Shown here: positions 34,267 through 48,317 of the stretch, piece by piece
How positions within the stretch are numbered: the stretch's first letter is position 1
Layout: every line of letters begins with the position of its first letter
NCBI RefSeq assembly: GCF_042242105.1
Contig: NC_092035.1
Span: forward strand, 11,999,477 to 12,063,476
Direction of reading: 5' to 3'
From: Pempheris klunzingeri
Taxonomy: Eukaryota; Chordata; Actinopteri; Acropomatiformes; Pempheridae
Length of the DNA: 64,000 bases
The notes under the pieces: generated by a model
What the model was told of the DNA's origin: nothing
Database searches by the model: none
What the model saw: only the letters and a program-made list of their open reading frames with translations
Position numbers and translations under genes: made by a program

Positions 34267-37200
34267 CGCACTGTGCAGTGACCGACTTTTTTGGGGCAAT
34301 TTGTCCTGCGGCTGAACTGTCTGGCCCTCTTGTCTTGAGACCCACCCACCCCCCCACCCTGCTTTAAGTGCACACACACACACATATGCATCCATCCTAC
34401 TTCAGAGGACCTCTGAGACCTCTACCAGCGCACACACAAGGGCGTGAACATGCACACTACCCCCATACCCCCCCCCTCCATCCACCTCACCCTCAGGCAG
34501 TTTAACCCGTTTCTATTTGCGGTGGTGAAGTCGAGGCTCGAGCCGTGATCACATCTGACACTCCTGCTCCAGGCTCCAGGAATTCAGGCTACTCTCCGAA
34601 AACGAAGAGAAAAACAATCATTTATCTCCAGAAACAGTAAAAAGACCAATTAGTTATTTCCAAAACAAAGAAAAGATCATTATCCCCAAAGCAAATGCAA
34701 GAATCTCTGTAAAATTCAAATGTTCACGAGACTAACGGGACCATTCCCACATTGAGAGTAATACATCATACTTTTTCCATATTTTTTCTTAATCTTGGAG
34801 TCCAAAAGAAACTATGTCCGAGACAAGCAATTTATTGCCTGATTGGCTTACAGCTTCTTGCAGTGTTGTATTGAGTTTTCGGCGGCGGTTTTGGTTTTTC
34901 ACTGCAACTGTATTTTACTTTAAAAAAAAAACTCGGGATGTGTTTCCAGGAGCAGGAATCCATTCTCAGTCAGAATAAACAACAGGAAATAGATGTCTGA
35001 AAGGTGTCGTGTTGTCGGACAACAATGCAAGTATTGAAAAGTGATTAAATCATGGGTCAGAAAATGCTAACAGACCAGGAATTCCCCTTCGTCGTGGTTA
35101 GCTAGGTTGCATTTTGAGCGATTGAATTGCTTGTAATAGTCATGCAGTCATCTGACATTGGGAGGCAAAAGAAGTTCACTTCTTAACACTGCTGGGAAAT
35201 CGGGGAGTGAATTTATTTGGTAACTGGTAACTTGTGATGGGCATTTCTCATTATTTTCTCTCATTTTATCGGTCAAGCAATCATCCTTACTTTATTATTA
35301 TCCTAATAAATCTTAGCTGCAGGCCTGGATTGTTTAAAATTGAACAATTATGGATGACCACACCATATCAACTCTATACTGGAAGTGGAATCCAAGACTT
35401 AAGCCAACAGATGTCACTGAAAGATCAATACTATGATGAAAAATGATCTGTGTGTGTGAGACATTAATAGGGATGCACATAGCAAGCTTTATCTCACCTC
35501 ATAGCCATTTCCATTAATCACTGCATCCTGATATCTCTTTTTTACAACTTTAAAATCTATATACAGCGTTGAAATGATTATTCTGCGAGTTCACAGGAGG
35601 CCAGGGATTGTTGTTGTGGTATTAAAACGAGAGATGGCAGCCCACCATGACCGGATGAATGCACCTGATAGTGGAAACACTGAATTTCAGAGTGAAACAG
35701 ACGAAGTGTCTTGTTTATTTGCTGCTTTGACGCTGATGGTGCTGTATCATGCAAATAAAAACGTCCAAAGACCTGATGAAAGTTGTATGACATCAGAAAT
35801 TAGATGTTATTTTCTAAAAGACAAGTAGTGACATGGTCCTTTTTGTCCTCTCTGATAGGTTGGTACCGCTCTGATCGGAGTAGCCAAATCAAAAGTCTCA
35901 TGGGGATTGGCTGCCGCTGCTGGAAGTCTGCTTCCTGTTTCCAGCCTTGAGGGACTCTTGAGGGAGCGTCCTGTTGGATCAGCCCGAATACACATCCAAA
36001 CACACTCCCAGATAGCTGCAGATTTGGCAGGATAACAGCATCCCCATCGGCGCCCTGTAAACCACATCTGCACTCGCACAAACAACACACACCAAGCCGG
36101 GCGCTCACCTGCCGCACTGCGTGGACGCCCAACCACACCGACCCGTCAGCAATGACATCACACAGCCACCAAGGTAAGATCGATGTCATTATTAACATAC
36201 TGTCTGTCAGCATGAATCTGTCTTTGCACATGGTGGAAATTAAGATATTTGACTGAACAGATTTTTGGGGTAATTTCAAGTCTTACGTGTCTGTTGATAG
36301 CAAGGTTGGATCCATGCATCCAGACGATATCGGCCTTTCATCACACAGGATCAGGATCAGGATCAGCTCTTTAAATCAGCATTTTATTAGTCTGGATTCT
36401 TGTAATACGTTGGCACAAAAGTGACCCAAATAAAACAGGACTTTGCTTATTTGTGCACAAATACCAGTGTAGGATACTGATAAAACATGAGAGTAAGTTG
36501 AATCAACTTCCCTCTAAGGACTCTATTGTTTTAAAAGTGACAGAGAGGCAGAAATTTTGCAGCATCTCCTCGGCCTAAGCGCTGAAGAAACACCAATCCA
36601 TCAGTGCGGCTGAAACGCGTCGGGATTCTCCGACAGAATTTGTTACTGTCATGTGTGGAGTAATGAGAACTTAGCTCCTCAGTACAGTCACATTAAGGGA
36701 AATCTCTCCACTGCTACATCTGCCATATTGATATATGTGCACATTTGATTCTCAGCGCACACAGACGAGTCTGCTCGCTAAAACGCAATAAAACATTTTA
36801 ATCTGGTTTTATGAGTGTTAATTGGATTGATTCAGTATGAATGAGCTCCAGAGGACGAGAGAAAAAGCCCATAACGCGGGCTCATTAAGAGAGTTTCCTC
36901 TTTGACACCTAATCAAGCTCAGTTTAGAAGCTTTGGCTCGTGTTTTAGCGAGCTGATAAATTATTTGGTAAGCAGCTGGCAGATGAAAAGGTTAGCTTCC
37001 TGCCCTCGTCGGTGCAGTACCTGACAGTGTCGACCGTGTTTACTTTGTACACCTGGGAGTGTGTGCACTATAAATACCACAGCTGAGGTAACCACCGGGT
37101 CCCGAGAGATATGAACGAGCTGCAGCCTCAGCCGGCGCCCTCAACCATCTAACATCTCCATCAGTGACACATCTGAGCACGCCACACGGGGCTGATATCT

Positions 37201-37875
37201 CTGGTGCACATGTGTATGCTATTTAACTTGCCTTTCAGAGAAGGCGCTCCGTCCGCAGACGTCTCACCGTGGTGTCGGCTCACTTTCCCACTCTCCAAGT
37301 AGGGCCAAGCGCGTTATATGGTTAGATCAACCTCAGATTAGTGTGGCTCAACAGTTATCATTAGACAGCCCATTCTAATTCCACCACACCTTAACTCGTC
37401 TCGACAAAATTAATGCCCTGCTATTCCTAAGAAATGATTGTGGCAGTGACTAACGCCCGCATATGCAAAGTGGCATGTTACACGGTCACTCGAGTGTTCA
37501 CCGCCTTGAGATAAATGGTAAATGCAGTTAATTCTGAGGAATCATTCAAATAATATTCAGTAATCTGTGTGTGAACATGTTTTAACTACTGTATTTAAGT
37601 TTTTATGATCAGGTCAGACACCACAATTGCTCAAGAAGTCGATACTATAGATGATAAAAAGAATTAAATGATGTCTGATTTTCCAATAAATCTGTTTGTG
37701 GTTTAGATGCCTTTATAAAAATGTAATCACTCATGCAGACTCTCACAGTTAAGTTAACTTAAGTTGTTTCTGCACTCATTTTATGACAACTTTTACTGAG
37801 TACTTACTGTTTTTGCTCAATTTTGTGTCTGAATTGACTTTGATTTAGTGGTTTGCGTCATTAACCTTTAAAAAT
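34267..37875. other. Gene-poor sequence, probable hdac4 5' intron
   Basis: No exon recognised. A GGATCA triple repeat lies near 36350-36366. Confidence 0.4.
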
Positions 37876-38095
37876 GTCTTAAAGGGCTATTCCCCGATTT
37901 AGTTGTGCACTACCATACGGAAATACATTTTAAAAATTGTCAAAATTGAAGCAGTAGAGGCTGAGATGTCCTGACATTTAGTCCCTAGTATGGGTCAAGC
38001 TCTAAAAACACTAGATCCTACGTTTCCCATAATGCAGCTCAACAGTCTCTTTCATTATACACAGTCTGTCTCGAGTACACTGAACGTCACGTGTA
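37876..38095. repeat. Dispersed fish repeat (GATCCTACGTTTCCCATAATGC type)
   Basis: AAAGGGCTATTCCCCGATTT, GTGCACTACCATACGGAAAT, GAAGCAGTAGAGGCTGAGAT and CCTACGTTTCCCATAATGCA occur in the order I know from an abundant teleost interspersed repeat. Class unassigned. Confidence 0.55.
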
Positions 38096-41000
38096 AAATC
38101 AGCAAAATCCCTCAATGAAATTAAACCAGACATGCAGACTCGTACAGTCTTTTTACAGATCAATGATTGCTTTTATTTTCAACCATTTTCTGAGATGATA
38201 CTTCTGACATTATTTCATCACAGTACGATTCTGCTGGAAGAAGACAAGAAGTGACATTGAATCAATTCCCAAATCTGAACAAAGCCAAAGCAGGAAATTT
38301 TACTCCTTTCTGGCGACCGGCTGCAGCAGCTAATAGAGCAGATAAACTAACCAGCTCCTGTCAACATATAATAAGATTTAGCTGTTAATTTCCCACCCTG
38401 CCCTCCTCTACCTCCTCATCTCCGCCGTTTGCTTCCCACGAGAGGGCCAAACGGGGCTGCCCGGGACGTGCCTGTCACCCACGTTAACTCACCTCTCACC
38501 ACAACAAAAATAGCTGTGATCTTTTGTGAGTCCTGGAGAGACGATTCATATCTGCAGCTGCCGTTTCTCGCTCTCTTGTTTCCCTCTGAAAAGCCTTCGG
38601 AGGAGACGATCCTGGTCCTCTGAGTGCTGCCAAGTGTGGGCGTCAATTTGAGGTGTTGCTTCTCTTGTTTGAATGACAGATCAGAGACACACTTGTTGGA
38701 TGCTGGTGTGCCGAGAGAGAGAGAGAGAGACAGAAACAGGCAGCCAAGAGACATTTTAAGACATGAAATGTGAAAAATTGGCCTTGTGGCGCTTGTCTTG
38801 TGGCTTTTTTTTTTCACAAAATGTTTATAGCAGTGATGTTTACTGAAGTGAGAATGAGCAGGGTGATGATTTGCTCTGTTTTAACAGATGCATCAGTGTA
38901 ATTTCTCTGTTCTTTGAGAAATTAAAGCAAGGGAATTGATCCTGTGGCTTCAGGTTGCATCAGGGTCGCCTGCTGATACCACCGTTAAACTGAATTTGTT
39001 TTATATTGAATGTAATTGAACAACATTGGCTTTGTTCTCGGGGTGAACAATGAGACTTTCAGACCCACAGCTTTGTTGTACTCTTGTATTTGCAGCGCGA
39101 TCCAAAGCTGCCAACTTTTTCCTGAGCTTGCTTTGCACTTATTTCCAATCATGTACCAGCCCTCCAAGTAAAGCCTCGAGTGTGTGTGTGGGTGTGTGTG
39201 TCTGCATGTTCGCCCTCATGCAGCAGCTCTGGCGGGTGTTTGCGACCGTGCATGCGTGCCTGCCTGCTTGTGTGCCATTTTTGTAATCTGTAAATGAGCT
39301 TACTAGCACGCACGTTTTTGATCCAGGACTTACTCATTTTCTTTATTACTGCAGCAGTGGGATTTTTAGATTAAATATCATTTACCATAAATCTCTTCCT
39401 AGAAAAGTGAAATGTAAAACACTTTGTCGGGTTTATATTTCCCAGAACAAAAGGGGGTCGGGCTGATAAGACCTTCACATCAGTCTTTTTGCAGGCATAT
39501 CAGCAAACAGGCTGTAGTGTTTGCACAGGAGTGATTATTCTGTGTACCGAGAGCTTTAGCACATTAGCTGGCGACATTTGTTTTACACTTGTGCCTAGCA
39601 ATGAGCTAACATGTTGACCGTGTTTGGTTGAACAGGGTGCTTTGTGTAAATGTCACGCTCAGGATGAATTACACTTGTCAGTAGCAGTCAGGCTAAATGT
39701 GGAGTGCAGTTTGTTCAGTAAAAAACTGATTCATAAGCGGAAGCATCTTGATTAACTAGCGCCACCTACTTGCCAAAAACATTAGGCCCAGTCCGCTCAG
39801 CGAATCACCAATCAACAAAAACAATTTGTCCATTTTTTTTCAATTTTTAGAGAGTGAGATAGACGCTGAAAAAGCAAATTTGTTTCTGTTTCCATGGTAA
39901 CCACAGTGTTGACTTTTGATTTCAATGAAAAGTATAAATGACAGTTTTAAAGTCAGTCTATTTTGTCTTTGGTTTATTTCGCTGTACGCTATCCTAGTGT
40001 CTGGACTCTGGGTCCATCATCAGGCTTCTTTCCCATGATTCTCTGGGGCCCCTCTGTGGTTGTGGTCACCTGCCAAACAGCCTCATCAGTTCCTGGTGAG
40101 GCCGTCTGGGTTGCCCTCGATGGAGATAAAAGGGTGACAACACAAACCTCACGTGCCTGTGTATTTAGACGACACCCAGGGGAAAAAAAGGACAATTACA
40201 AAAAAAAACAGAAGCCAACATCTAATGGTCAGAAGGGAAAGCTGAGTAAAACACCAAATGAGTCATATTCTCATACTTCCATCGTAAACCAATGAGAAAC
40301 CTGCTTCACCTCTGATGCTTCACTGTGAAACGGATGCAGGCAGGTTGAAGTTTAAGTGAAAATGAAAACATAAGTTTAAAAAGAGCAGCCAGCATCTTCA
40401 GGTGTTACAGTCTTATTAAAGGGGGAAGGTGATGCCGCTAGCTGGCAACGATTTGTTTTTGTCTTAGTCAGAAGTGCACCGGCTTTCCAGGAAAGTCTGC
40501 AGTGTTTACCATCGGAGATAGAGCTGGGTCTGCACATGAGTCATCCACACACACATACGTACACACACTGAGGCAAGCAAGTGGTTGGTAAGTAAGTGCC
40601 AGGTACAGTAAGTGATTATTTGTGAATGAGAGGTTTGAACTTTACATTGCTGTATGCAAAAAAAAAAAAAAAAAAAAATCAACACATCTCCAGCAGCACA
40701 ATCAAAAGCATGTTTACAGCAGGATATAAACTGTGTTCGGGTTACATTTTTACTGCTTTATTTTGCAGGGTCTGTGTGGGCGTGAGCACCTTTTATGGCT
40801 CTGAACCGGTGAACTTGACACAGTGCTCCTTTCCTCGAAGGCTCACTGGTATCTAGGTTACAAGCGCAACCGTTTTTAGGTTTATACAGCCTTGCAACAC
40901 AACAAAAACAGAGAGGGAAATAAAATGATGTAAAATAAATACTAATGAGTGGGGTCAGGAGATTGCGTGGTTTGTGCTGGTACACAAGATTCCACACAAG

Positions 41001-41255
41001 TCTCCTCCAGCTTCAGGCGCCGAAAGATTTGCTGCTTTGCATACGCAGATTTACCGTGTCTTGTACAAACTAGTCAAGTTGTGTTTGCCTTAGTGAAGAT
41101 TCAGTTTATGGGCACTGGTTAAAAGGGAATCACAGTATTTTCAGTGTCTACACAGTTCTGTCTGTACACCTGCCAGTTTCCATGATTATTTCTTAATTGC
41201 CTCCAAGTGATTTCTAAACATAAATACACCAGTTTGAAAAAAAATTTGTTCCAGT
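38096..41255. other. Gene-poor sequence, probable hdac4 5' intron
   Basis: Short low-complexity runs only, including about 20 A at 40657-40678. No exon recognised. Confidence 0.4.
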
Positions 41256-41256
41256 T

Positions 41257-42006
41257 AAAGGATAACTCTGGTATTTTTAAACCTGGGCCCTATTTTTATA
41301 CATTTACTGGGGTGCAAAAATGTAGCAGTCGGTCCAGATTGCCTCCGCTGGCAGCTAAGAAATGAGCTACAATGGCTGCAGTGTAATTCTTCGGGTAAAT
41401 TCTTAAAGTGTGTTTGCTAGAAGTGGCTGTTTTGCCCCTGACAGGCTCAGAATGTTACTTGGTGTGTGTGACAACTCAAAGAAAGGATCCCTACAGTGAT
41501 AGATCTGTAAGATCCTTTTTGTTTAACCAGAAATACTCGTTATGTTGCTTGGTTCAAAGCTACCTGATTACGTTGATAAAACAGTAATTTACCGCTGGTC
41601 TACCGCAGTCTCTTTTGTAACACACAATAACAAAACAAACCGACCTATCGACACAGCTGTAGATTAGCAAGTCATGTGTGCAGCAGGGTAAAATGACTGT
41701 TTTTGTCAATGGAGTCTGGTGGATTTGAATAGAATGATAAAAAGGATCTCACAGGTCCAATGCCTATAGGGATCCTTTCCGTAATGTTGACAAACACTTA
41801 ACAATCTGAGCCTGTCAGTGGCAAAATTAAGCACTTTTAGTGGGGGCTTACAGTCCAGTGTTTGCAGCCTGTTCTCGGCTGTCGGGAGAGGTGATCTACT
41901 GGACCAATTCCAAACGTTTTTGCACCTTCTACTAATGTCGAACCCAAAAATATGTAAAACTAGGGCACTTTAAACTGAGGTTTAAAAATATCTGAATTAT
42001 CCTTCA
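41257..42006. mobile_element. Foldback MITE-like element, about 750 bp
   Basis: Outer inverted ends are AAGGATAACTCTGGTATTTT at 41258 and its counterpart GAATTATCCTT ending at 42004, both flanking TTTAAACC/GGTTTAAA. The inversion continues inward for about 260 bp on each side. For example, AAAGGATCCCTA with GATCCTTTTT near 41484-41522 mirrors AAAAAGGATCTCACAGG with AGGGATCCTTTCCG near 41738-41781. A unique loop of about 215 bp separates the arms. There is no coding capacity, and no clear target-site duplication was found. A related copy lies at 55910-56268. Confidence 0.75.
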
Positions 42007-45000
42007 ACAGATGTCCTAAATGAAGACATACAATATGATGTGATAGTGAAGTTTGCATGGTCACATGTTCTCAAGAGTTTATTTGGTGTTGACTTTGCAT
42101 TTCTTCCTGAGGGTGTCAGGCAGTTGACGGTAAACAGAGCATAATGTGATGTGACACTGATATGAAAACACAACCACAAATGGTGAAGTTAGCCACAGGA
42201 AATTGGTTGGAAAGAGTAAACACATTTAGCTTGAGCTAGCTCACCAGCTAACCATAGCTCTAACTCAAGTTAGTCTTGTGTCTTTACATGCTTGATGGAG
42301 TTTTAGGTGTTAAGTGGCCAGTATATCTTTGGAAACACCTTCCCTATACTCCTCTCCAATTGTTTCCCACGGTAGATCTAGCTGTAACCATTCACCTCAC
42401 AGACATGAGAGTGGTATCAGTCCTCTCATCTTTTGCCAGAACAGGGAATAAGCATATTTCTGAGAGTGTCAGACTATTCTTTTAATCATCATGATCTGTT
42501 TTTTTTCTGAACCTGGGTCTGCTGCAGATTGTCTTTGTGTGTGTGTAACTGTGAGTTCACTTTTAATATCTGGTCATTAGGGAGTTTTGGCTGGAACAGC
42601 AAGGGACCGCTGCTGACGTAAACAATGCTACAGACAAGGCAGTGACACACACATGTATATACCCTGGTGTAGGGTTTGTCCCTTGCTGGTGTGAGACAGG
42701 TAGCACAAAGGACACCGAGCGCTCTAACCTACTAAACACACACAGTTTTTACCAATGTCACCTCTAAGAAACAGGACCCATGGGCGTTAAACGCACACAC
42801 CCTGAAGATGCTGTGTTGTCCATACTTGTCCGCACTGCCCTATCTGGAGTGTTGATAAAAACCCTGGAGGTTGTGTCTAACCCTCCCTCTCCCTTTCAAG
42901 GTAATTGTTGTTGTGGCCAAAAACTAATCTGGTAGGTTTGTTAGGACAGGCTCTAATAAAACTCATCACTCTGCTGCTAACAGTCTTATATTTTTCACCA
43001 AGGGGGTTTCACATTCATTTCTACTTAAGAATGACTGTTTTTTGCCATGAGATTTGGGATTATCATTTTTGACAATGCTAATCTCTCATTTTGCATCATC
43101 TGGACCAATTTTGGGCCTCACACCAATCTTTGACAAACACTGCAGCACAGTATGCACACAGATCTCCGGATGGCTATAAGTCTATATTATGGATTTGCTT
43201 TTTATTACACCTGCCTGATACTATTGCCAGGGCAGCACCGGCACAGAGATTTAAGGAACAGACTTGGGACTTAAAGATCACTGGCCTTTACCGACTGAAA
43301 TGGAAAAAGTGAATGAGAAGCACTTTCCCTTCCCTCAGTAAGAGAAAGACAGGAAAATGAGGTGTCCTTGAGCAAGATAAATAATTCCCAACTGGTGCAG
43401 CACAGCTGCCACAGTAAGGCTATGGTTTACCTGGGCTTAGGTCAGATCCATAATTGTTGAGAGGAACTCAGTCACCTCCTTAAAATGCATTTAATGCACG
43501 CATCCATTAAATTTACTTTTCTCTCAATCCCCTTCTGGACCCAAACACATCACACTGCTTAAATTCAGGGGTGAAGGGGTTAAAAGTTTTCACTGCAATA
43601 AAGAGGGCCCGGCTTATCCCTGAGTCTATTTTTAGAAACACACACACAAGATATGCACACGTGCATGCATGGCGAACAAACAATCATTATTTTTGGTCTC
43701 CCGTGTTTATTCTTCTCTTCACGATTGAGCGATTTGTTGCCGTGTGTCGTGCAGCTAAAACTGGAGCGCAGGACGAGTGCATTTGTGACACGACCGCTGC
43801 CTCTTTTCAGCGCTGGTCAGTGTGATACAAGCATGAGCCTCATGCAGAGTCATTCAAAGCCTTATTGTCACGTTTTTCTGCTGCTCACTTGTGCTTACAT
43901 GTTGTTTCTATCCTACAAAACCAAATTATGAAATTGTGGCAAATTTCAAAATGCACCTCAGCGGCGTGTTCCCACAATGCTGTGCCCTCCCTCCCTTGCT
44001 GAACCCGGTGAACAGAGATGAGGCTCCTGCCAGCCAGACAGTTCGTCAGTTCTGTCGTTCCATGTGCCACCAACTTGGCTGAACATGACCAACAGTCCAT
44101 CCCAGAACAACCCCAAGGGGGGTCTCTTGTGCAACGGCCGACTCTCTACATGCACAAGTGCCGCTTTGTCCTGGTGCAAATGGTGCGCAGCACCCATCCC
44201 CCTCCAAAAACAAACACCTAATCATGGCCTTTATACAGGGTGGGTGTCCTGGTATATTAGAAAAGTTCTGTTTTTAATTGGTATTAGAACAGAGACAGCT
44301 GAGAGGGAACATGAGCTAATGAACGGAACGGGACGCATCTTTTGTCCCCGTGTCTTTTGTCTCGTCCCAGCTGAGAAATGGGATACACTATGTTCTGCCA
44401 ACGAGCTGTCAGCTGCAATTATGGTTTACACTGCTGCCTCAGAGCCCCATCCTTGTGCCTTTTGACATTGTGCTCCACAGTGCTTGACAGGAAACATGGA
44501 TGTCTGGTCTGGGCATCAAGGAAATACCGTCGTAATGTAAGAGGATCAAAGTATGAACATTGCTGGGACATTAAACTTCACAATATACCAGTGGATAAAT
44601 GGTGCACCTGTTACTCTGTAAGCATAGTAGCTGCAGAGCAACTGTCATCTCACATATTGTAGGTGTTTGTTGTTGTAAAGCATTAGGCCCAGCTACTGAG
44701 GCTTTACAGTTGCATCACAAATCTCCTAGCAACCAATGTGTGGCACCAACATGGCCCGTTAAGACTCAGCCTGTGTGCAAATAAAGTCTAAACATATGAT
44801 CTCCACTCTGGATGAAGAGAACAGTGTATGTACAAAGTGGTGCTTCCAGATCAGTTCAATAATTTATGCATCCATCCACTTTGTGTGCCTTATTATTGCT
44901 GCGCTGGGTCACTGCGGGGGGGCTACAGTCTGCCACTGATGCCAGGGAGCTTTGCACCTCCAATATGGCTGCTTTGGGGTGTGTTACAGCACTGCCTATA

Positions 45001-46378
45001 TAGAGTTATGGCCTTGTTTTGAATATGACCAGCATAGATCATATTTAATAACAAAATCTTGATATCTTTTAGAAAAGCAGTTGTCAAAGTTTTATGCCCA
45101 TAAAATAGTTGTTTTGTTTTGTAATAGTAGTTCTGAATTCGCATTCCTTAAATTATAAAAGAGCTCATAAATTACACACAAATCCTTACCCAACAGTCAC
45201 GGTCATATTACATTCATAAATCAGAACTTCAGATGTTTTTGCAGACGCTGAAAAACAGTAGTCGTTTTTCTGATTTAGTCAATGCATTTGTATCATGTGT
45301 GCAGTCTTTTTTTGGTCTACTGACCTAATGACTGTAATGTGTGTTGGATGTGCAACAGACACCCGTAGTCTAATTACCAATTCCCGACTAATTGGTTGTT
45401 TTTTTTATCAAATGACGACATTCATGGAGAAGCACAAAGAAACACTTGGAGACCACGCCAAATTGCATTACCGCTGTGTTTTTCCGACTCCACCAGCATG
45501 AAATGAGGGTCAGATGGTTGTTTCCGACTGTTCACAGGACGCAAAGTGGTGGCGGCTCACACAGGGGTCACCCATTCTCTTTTATCAGTCGCCATGACGT
45601 CAGCTGGTGCCCTCAGGAAGCAAATTTGCGACCCAGAGGAAAAGGCTCTTCAAGGAGAGGCGTGTTTGATTAATCGTATTGTTCCTGTCTAGTTCACCTT
45701 GCCCACTGGAGTCACCCTGGACGAAGCAGCCAGAACGGAAGTGCACTGAATGTAATGAGGCTGGAGCATCCTTCCTCTCCTTCTCTCTGTCACTGTCGCT
45801 CTTTGTAAACGCCACAGCGGCACAGACAGACATCTCATTTCTCCTTCATAACAAAGGCCTCTGTCATCATACAGTATGCGGTCCAGGGTCAAGCTCGCCT
45901 GTCTCTCGATGCTGTCAGAAAAATACTGTGCTTGGCAATGCAGTGGACAGAGCTCCCCACAATTCAGCCGGCTTGTTACTCCTGCACCCCTCCCCATTTA
46001 CAGCGCAGATCATAACATGCATGTTTTTTCGACGAGCGGTAGCTGCATTAGCTTGAGTTGACTGACTCTGCGCCTGAGGCTAGCTGAGGCTATTTATAGC
46101 TCCTCGTCTCCCGATGCTTGCCCACTGGGACCAAGAAGAGAGGAGAGAGAGAAAGAAAGAAAGAAAGAGAAGGAGGGAGGAAAGAGGGAGCTGGAAGGAG
46201 GAGGGGCTGCTGGGTAACTAGGCTACATTCAAGATTGATGGACCCTGTTGCCAAGGTATAGGGTACTTCTACTCTGCAAGTGTGGTGGTTGTGCATGTGG
46301 TTTGTTGCTTCATTTAGTCACTCACCCTCGTTGTCTGCCTCCTACGGTCTCCTACTCTGATTGACTACCGACTCTTAC

Positions 46379-46379
<1 letters not shown>
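42007..46379. other. Gene-poor sequence, probable hdac4 5' intron
   Basis: No exon or RNA gene recognised on either strand. Confidence 0.4.

Positions 46380-46424
<45 letters not shown>
46380..46424. repeat. (GT)n microsatellite
   Basis: Uninterrupted GT run of about 22 units. Confidence 0.97.
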
Positions 46425-46427
<3 letters not shown>

Positions 46428-47577
46428 TACACACCTGTGCTCCCTCCACGTGCGTCTCAGGTATCAGCTGTGCGGTTTGGACTGAAAGCTTATACGCTTT
46501 GTCTAACCAACCACAGACAAAGACATCCGTCCCCCTAATTCCCCACACTTAAGTCGGAGATGTAAAGCTGCTACCAGCAATTTGTGCGAAAAGCGGCGTA
46601 GAATTACTCCAAGCCACAGGTGTCATCACACACAGATGCACCTCATTTCCATTGCAAAATCCAGCAGCATGCGTGTCATTTGAATAGGGTCGTCAGGAGA
46701 TATCAACTACCATTGATGTGAATCTGCTTGTTTAGAGAGGTGGGGAAGTGTGAGGCGGCATGACCACCTGTCTGCTCTTGCAGTATTTCCTCAGCTTTTA
46801 CATAAAGTCCGACACTACGTATGTACATGAGACCGCAGATTTGACCTGCAGCCAGTGTCTTGCAAAAGTTTAGACTTGAATAGCACCTGTTTTGAGGTTG
46901 TTGTTTTTTTTTTAAACCATCATGCATCAGACAGCAAGGTCTGGCGGCCACTGGTGAGAGGATTTCGGTAAATAAACCCATGTGTGTTGAAATGCGTTTG
47001 AACAGGACCAAACGTGATGTTCGAGTCCACACCCAAGTCCTCACAGGGATTGGTGCATCAGGGGTGCAGCCATTCATGCAAGGTGGTGCGAGACGAATAC
47101 ACACACATAATCAGCGCATGATGCGTCCTCCAGTTTCATGGCTAATTAAGTGCGTGTGTGCACGCGTCTGTGTGTATGTGCCAGTCTGGTCCGGAGAGAA
47201 TTCCAGAAATAGATCGTGCACAGTGAGACGTTCGCCTGTTTTCCTCTCTTTTATTCCTCCAAAGGGATTTTACATGGCTTTTCATCTCCCATCCAAAGGA
47301 ATAATTGCATGTTTGTGTGTCTTAGATGTCTTTAAGCCTGGCGCTCAGAATACACATGGATCAGGTGCTTATGATCACTAAAAGTACATACATATATAGT
47401 GAATGTGTGTGTCAGTAGTCACAGATTTATGTGGAGCTGCGATGCATGTCAATTCTGTCCTCTCCTCTCTCCTCCCTTTTTGCGCCGTTTTGTTGTTTTT
47501 CCTCCATCGCCTCATCCTCCTCGCCTCCCTCTTTTCTCTCCCCTCCTTACCTCTGTCTTCCCCCTCTCCCCCGATGC

Positions 47578-47622
47578 GTCCTCCTCCTCCTCCTCCCCCT
47601 CCTCCTCCTCCTCCTCCTCCTA
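47578..47622. repeat. (CTC)n trinucleotide repeat in a pyrimidine-rich block
   Basis: About 14 CTC triplets within a C/T-rich stretch running from about 47457 to 47650. Confidence 0.95.
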
Positions 47623-48317
47623 CTCCACCACCCCTCTCTGTCGCTCTGCTTTTTATAGCCATGTCTTCCCAGGGCTCGGCAGCTACAAAAGCCTTTTCAT
47701 GTTGCCACTATAATTACAGCCTACACACTTGCACACACACCCACGGACATGCATGCACACACACACACAAACACAGCAGAGGAGCAACAGCACTGTGTCT
47801 TTGTGTCTGCATGTGTGTGCGTTGTGTGTGCGTACCTCGCATGTGCTGTTATACACAAAGGGTGAGCTATTTTTACCTCTCTCCCTCCCTCTCCTGCTCT
47901 CCATCCCCCCCTCATCCCTCTCTGCTGCTGCTGCCAGCCACATTTGCTATGCTGAGCACAGGCAGTATCAGTCGAGCCCCAACATCCCTCCTCTCGCACA
48001 CTGAACTCACACACAAGCACACACGAGCTGATGAAGGCTGCTCCCTCGGTATCCCTCAGATTTCAAGCTTATTTTAGAGCACCTCTGCAGCCAAGCATCT
48101 CTGCACATTCACAGCTTGCTCTTTCACTGATCATGCATCAGGCAGTCGCTCAGGTGGTGGTAGCGGCGCCGCGGCATGTGCTCGCAGCTTTGCAGATGAC
48201 CTGAAGCCCGCTCGCTTGGACTGTGGTCTTAACTGCCTTATTAGCAGGTTCGCTGCCGGAAGCTTGTCCAAATGTTGCGGACCATATTTGAAGCGGAGTG
48301 TGCTCTCTCTCCCACAG

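Noticed and set aside
35800-36279. 159-aa minus-strand open frame
   Set aside because: No family resemblance and biased composition; no supporting splice sites.
36839-36890. ATGAGCTCC, another MSS-type start considered for hdac4 exon 1
   Set aside because: It continues as RGREKKP with no donor and no match to the SQSHPDG segment.
47661-47700. ATGTCTTCCCAG after a pyrimidine-rich acceptor-like tract, resembling the MSSQ start of HDAC4
   Set aside because: No usable donor follows in phase with the exon at 48318, and the rest of the peptide does not match. It runs into CA repeats.
47403-48077. 224-aa plus-strand open frame
   Set aside because: It translates a CTC trinucleotide run and CA/GT repeats; low-complexity artefact.
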